In this document: positions 5,741 through 6,373 of the stretch, piece after piece
How positions within the stretch are numbered: the stretch's first letter is position 1
How the letters are laid out: the number at the start of each line of letters is the position of its first letter
DNA from: an uncultured Collinsella sp.
GTDB taxonomy: Bacteria; Actinomycetota; Coriobacteriia; Coriobacteriales; Coriobacteriaceae
Length of the DNA stretch: 6,373 bases
Assembly: GCA_900556205.1 (NCBI GenBank)
Contig: USNX01000080.1
Span: forward strand, 1-6,373
Reading direction: 5' to 3'
Notes under the pieces: generated by a model
Databases searched by the model: none
What the model saw: the letters and a program-made list of their open reading frames with translations, nothing else
What the model was told of the DNA's origin: nothing
Program-made: the position numbers and the translations under genes

Positions 5741-6205
5741 ATGGACGACCAGAACCAGAACAAAATGTTTATGCAGACGCAGGGGGAAGAAACTTCCACG
5801 CAGCCGCCACGGTTCCATCGCCCCCACATCTCGCAAGAGCCCATTAATGATCCTGAGCCCGAGTATGTGACGAGAAATCGATATCAAACGCTCGAGGATG
5901 CCCAAACGGGACGTAAACATATGGGCGTCGCCTCGGGAGACCCTGTATATCTGAAAGACGCACCATTATCTAAAAACAGCGCAGCTAGTGATGAGCCACT
6001 GAAAGCATCCGCCGCTCATCAACAAAGAGGTCCTCGACCAAAGCAAACCTTGACGCATTCGGCTCGCTATCTCGAAACGCCAAAACAAGGAAAATCGATC
6101 TTCGTTTCGTCAAGTAAACGACGCAAGCAGCATCGAATGACAATCCTGCTTTTGATCATTGTGGCCATAGCAGTTGCCCTTGTTATTCGATTTATTTTCT
6201 TTTAA
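5741..6205 (+). CDS. Unrecognised tail-anchored membrane protein, 154 residues
   Basis: I do not recognise this family. The first 130 residues are polar, low in hydrophobics and rich in Gln, Pro, Lys, Arg, Ser and Thr, probably largely disordered. A basic patch SKRRKQHR (125-132) leads into one hydrophobic helix at about 133-149 that nearly ends the chain (final residues RFIFF). This predicts insertion by the C-terminus with the body in the cytoplasm. There is no signal peptide and no cysteine. Two short stretches look alike, RYQTLEDAQTGRK (47-59) and RYLETPKQGK (109-118), possibly repeated peptide motifs. The ATG at 5741 follows AAAGGG by four bases and the 10-codon frame by eight. The last third uses AT-richer codons than ftsH or tilS. 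Its reading frame, ribosome binding site and membrane tail make it a credible gene; function unknown. Confidence 0.75.
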   Translation: MDDQNQNKMFMQTQGEETSTQPPRFHRPHISQEPINDPEPEYVTRNRYQTLEDAQTGRKHMGVASGDPVYLKDAPLSKNSAASDEPLKASAAHQQRGPRPKQTLTHSARYLETPKQGKSIFVSSSKRRKQHRMTILLLIIVAIAVALVIRFIFF

Positions 6206-6239
6206 TAAAAGCTCAATACCAAAAAGAATTAAATCGTCT

Positions 6240-6262
6240 GGCGTAAATGTGTCATTTATGCC
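6240..6262. repeat. Hairpin in the 3' region of the 5741 gene
   Basis: GGCGTAAAT (6240-6248) and ATTTATGCC (6254-6262) form a 9-bp stem with one G-U pair and a 5-base loop, 34 bases after the 5741 stop. No T-run follows, so it is not a classical terminator; it may protect the mRNA end. Confidence 0.4.
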
Positions 6263-6272
6263 CCGCAAACGC

Positions 6273-6302
6273 AAAAAAGGGGGAGGCCGCGAGGCCTCCC
6301 CC
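6273..6302 (-). terminator. Strong intrinsic terminator, main direction minus
   Basis: GGGGGAGGCC (6279-6288) and GGCCTCCCCC (6293-6302) form a perfect 10-bp stem with loop GCGA. On the minus strand the stem is followed directly by six T (6278-6273), an excellent terminator for a transcript entering from the right edge. On the plus strand only TTCT follows, so it may stop the 5741 transcript less efficiently. Confidence 0.88.
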
Positions 6303-6373
6303 TTCTCAGTTCAAGCGTACGGCTCGGTGCCGTCCACCGGTCAGCGGCGCCCTGGCCTCCCACGGGCTGACCC
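6303..6373 (-). other. GC-rich structured 3' end of an unidentified minus-strand transcript
   Basis: These 71 bases feed straight into the minus-strand terminator. They contain a 7-bp inverted repeat GGTCAGC/GCTGACC (6339-6345 with 6366-6372) and a 5-bp hairpin ACGGC/GCCGT (6319-6323 with 6329-6333). This density of pairing suggests a structured non-coding RNA. Alternatively, a minus-strand frame open from the edge ends in TGA at 6308-6306 after 21 codons (ending AVRLN), which could be the tail of a protein gene. I recognise neither a tRNA T-arm, a tmRNA end, an RNase P conserved end, nor an SRP tip loop here, so no identity is given. Confidence 0.35.

Noticed and set aside
6279..6373. Minus-strand frame open from the right edge through the terminator hairpin
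   Set aside because: It would have to encode the terminator stem and T-run. The neighbouring frame ending at 6308-6306, or a non-coding RNA, is more plausible.
6303..6373. tRNA, tmRNA, SRP or RNase P RNA 3' end
   Set aside because: No GGTTCRANTCC T-arm, CCA end, SRP tip-loop bases or conserved RNase P 3' motif can be found in these bases.

Overview
The window reads as ordinary, non-mobile chromosome from a GC-rich bacterium. The gene content and order (tilS-hpt-ftsH), the purine-rich Shine-Dalgarno sites and the codon choice suit an actinobacterium. My best guess is the Coriobacteriia (Collinsella/Olsenella type), but this is inference from style, not from a diagnostic marker. I see no tRNA, rRNA, CRISPR, insertion sequence or phage gene.

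Left two thirds, minus strand: tilS (tRNA-Ile lysidine synthetase, 2554-4092), hpt (hypoxanthine phosphoribosyltransferase, 1858-2406) and ftsH (membrane AAA+ zinc protease, 1-1856, cut by the window edge after residue 618) run in one direction. hpt and ftsH are separated by one base, so they are almost certainly co-transcribed. tilS and hpt are separated by 147 bases holding a striking dyad (2472-2502) just upstream of a good -10 hexamer, so hpt-ftsH probably also has its own, perhaps repressible, promoter.

Middle: yycJ/walJ (metallo-beta-lactamase-fold hydrolase, 4141-4950, plus strand) diverges from tilS across a 48-base gap and has almost no Shine-Dalgarno site. A strong intrinsic terminator (4960-5009) separates it from the convergent small heat-shock protein gene hsp20 (5033-5464, minus strand).

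Right part: the 276 bases between hsp20 and the next plus-strand gene are AT-rich and full of short repeats, with weak promoter-like signals in both directions. The hsp20 ribosome binding site lies in a small hairpin. On the plus strand, a 10-codon reading frame with its own Shine-Dalgarno site (5700-5732) ends inside the ribosome binding site of an unrecognised 154-residue protein (5741-6205). That protein has a polar N-terminal part and a single C-terminal membrane anchor. After it come a small hairpin and a strong terminator hairpin (6279-6302), whose T-run faces the minus strand. The last 71 bases are very GC-rich and rich in inverted repeats; they look like the 3' end of a minus-strand RNA or gene that begins outside the window.

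The recognised genes are housekeeping and protein/RNA quality-control functions: tRNA decoding fidelity, purine salvage, membrane proteolysis and heat-shock holdase. The less explained material is regulatory (the hpt dyad, the hsp20 leader) and in the 5465-6373 segment.
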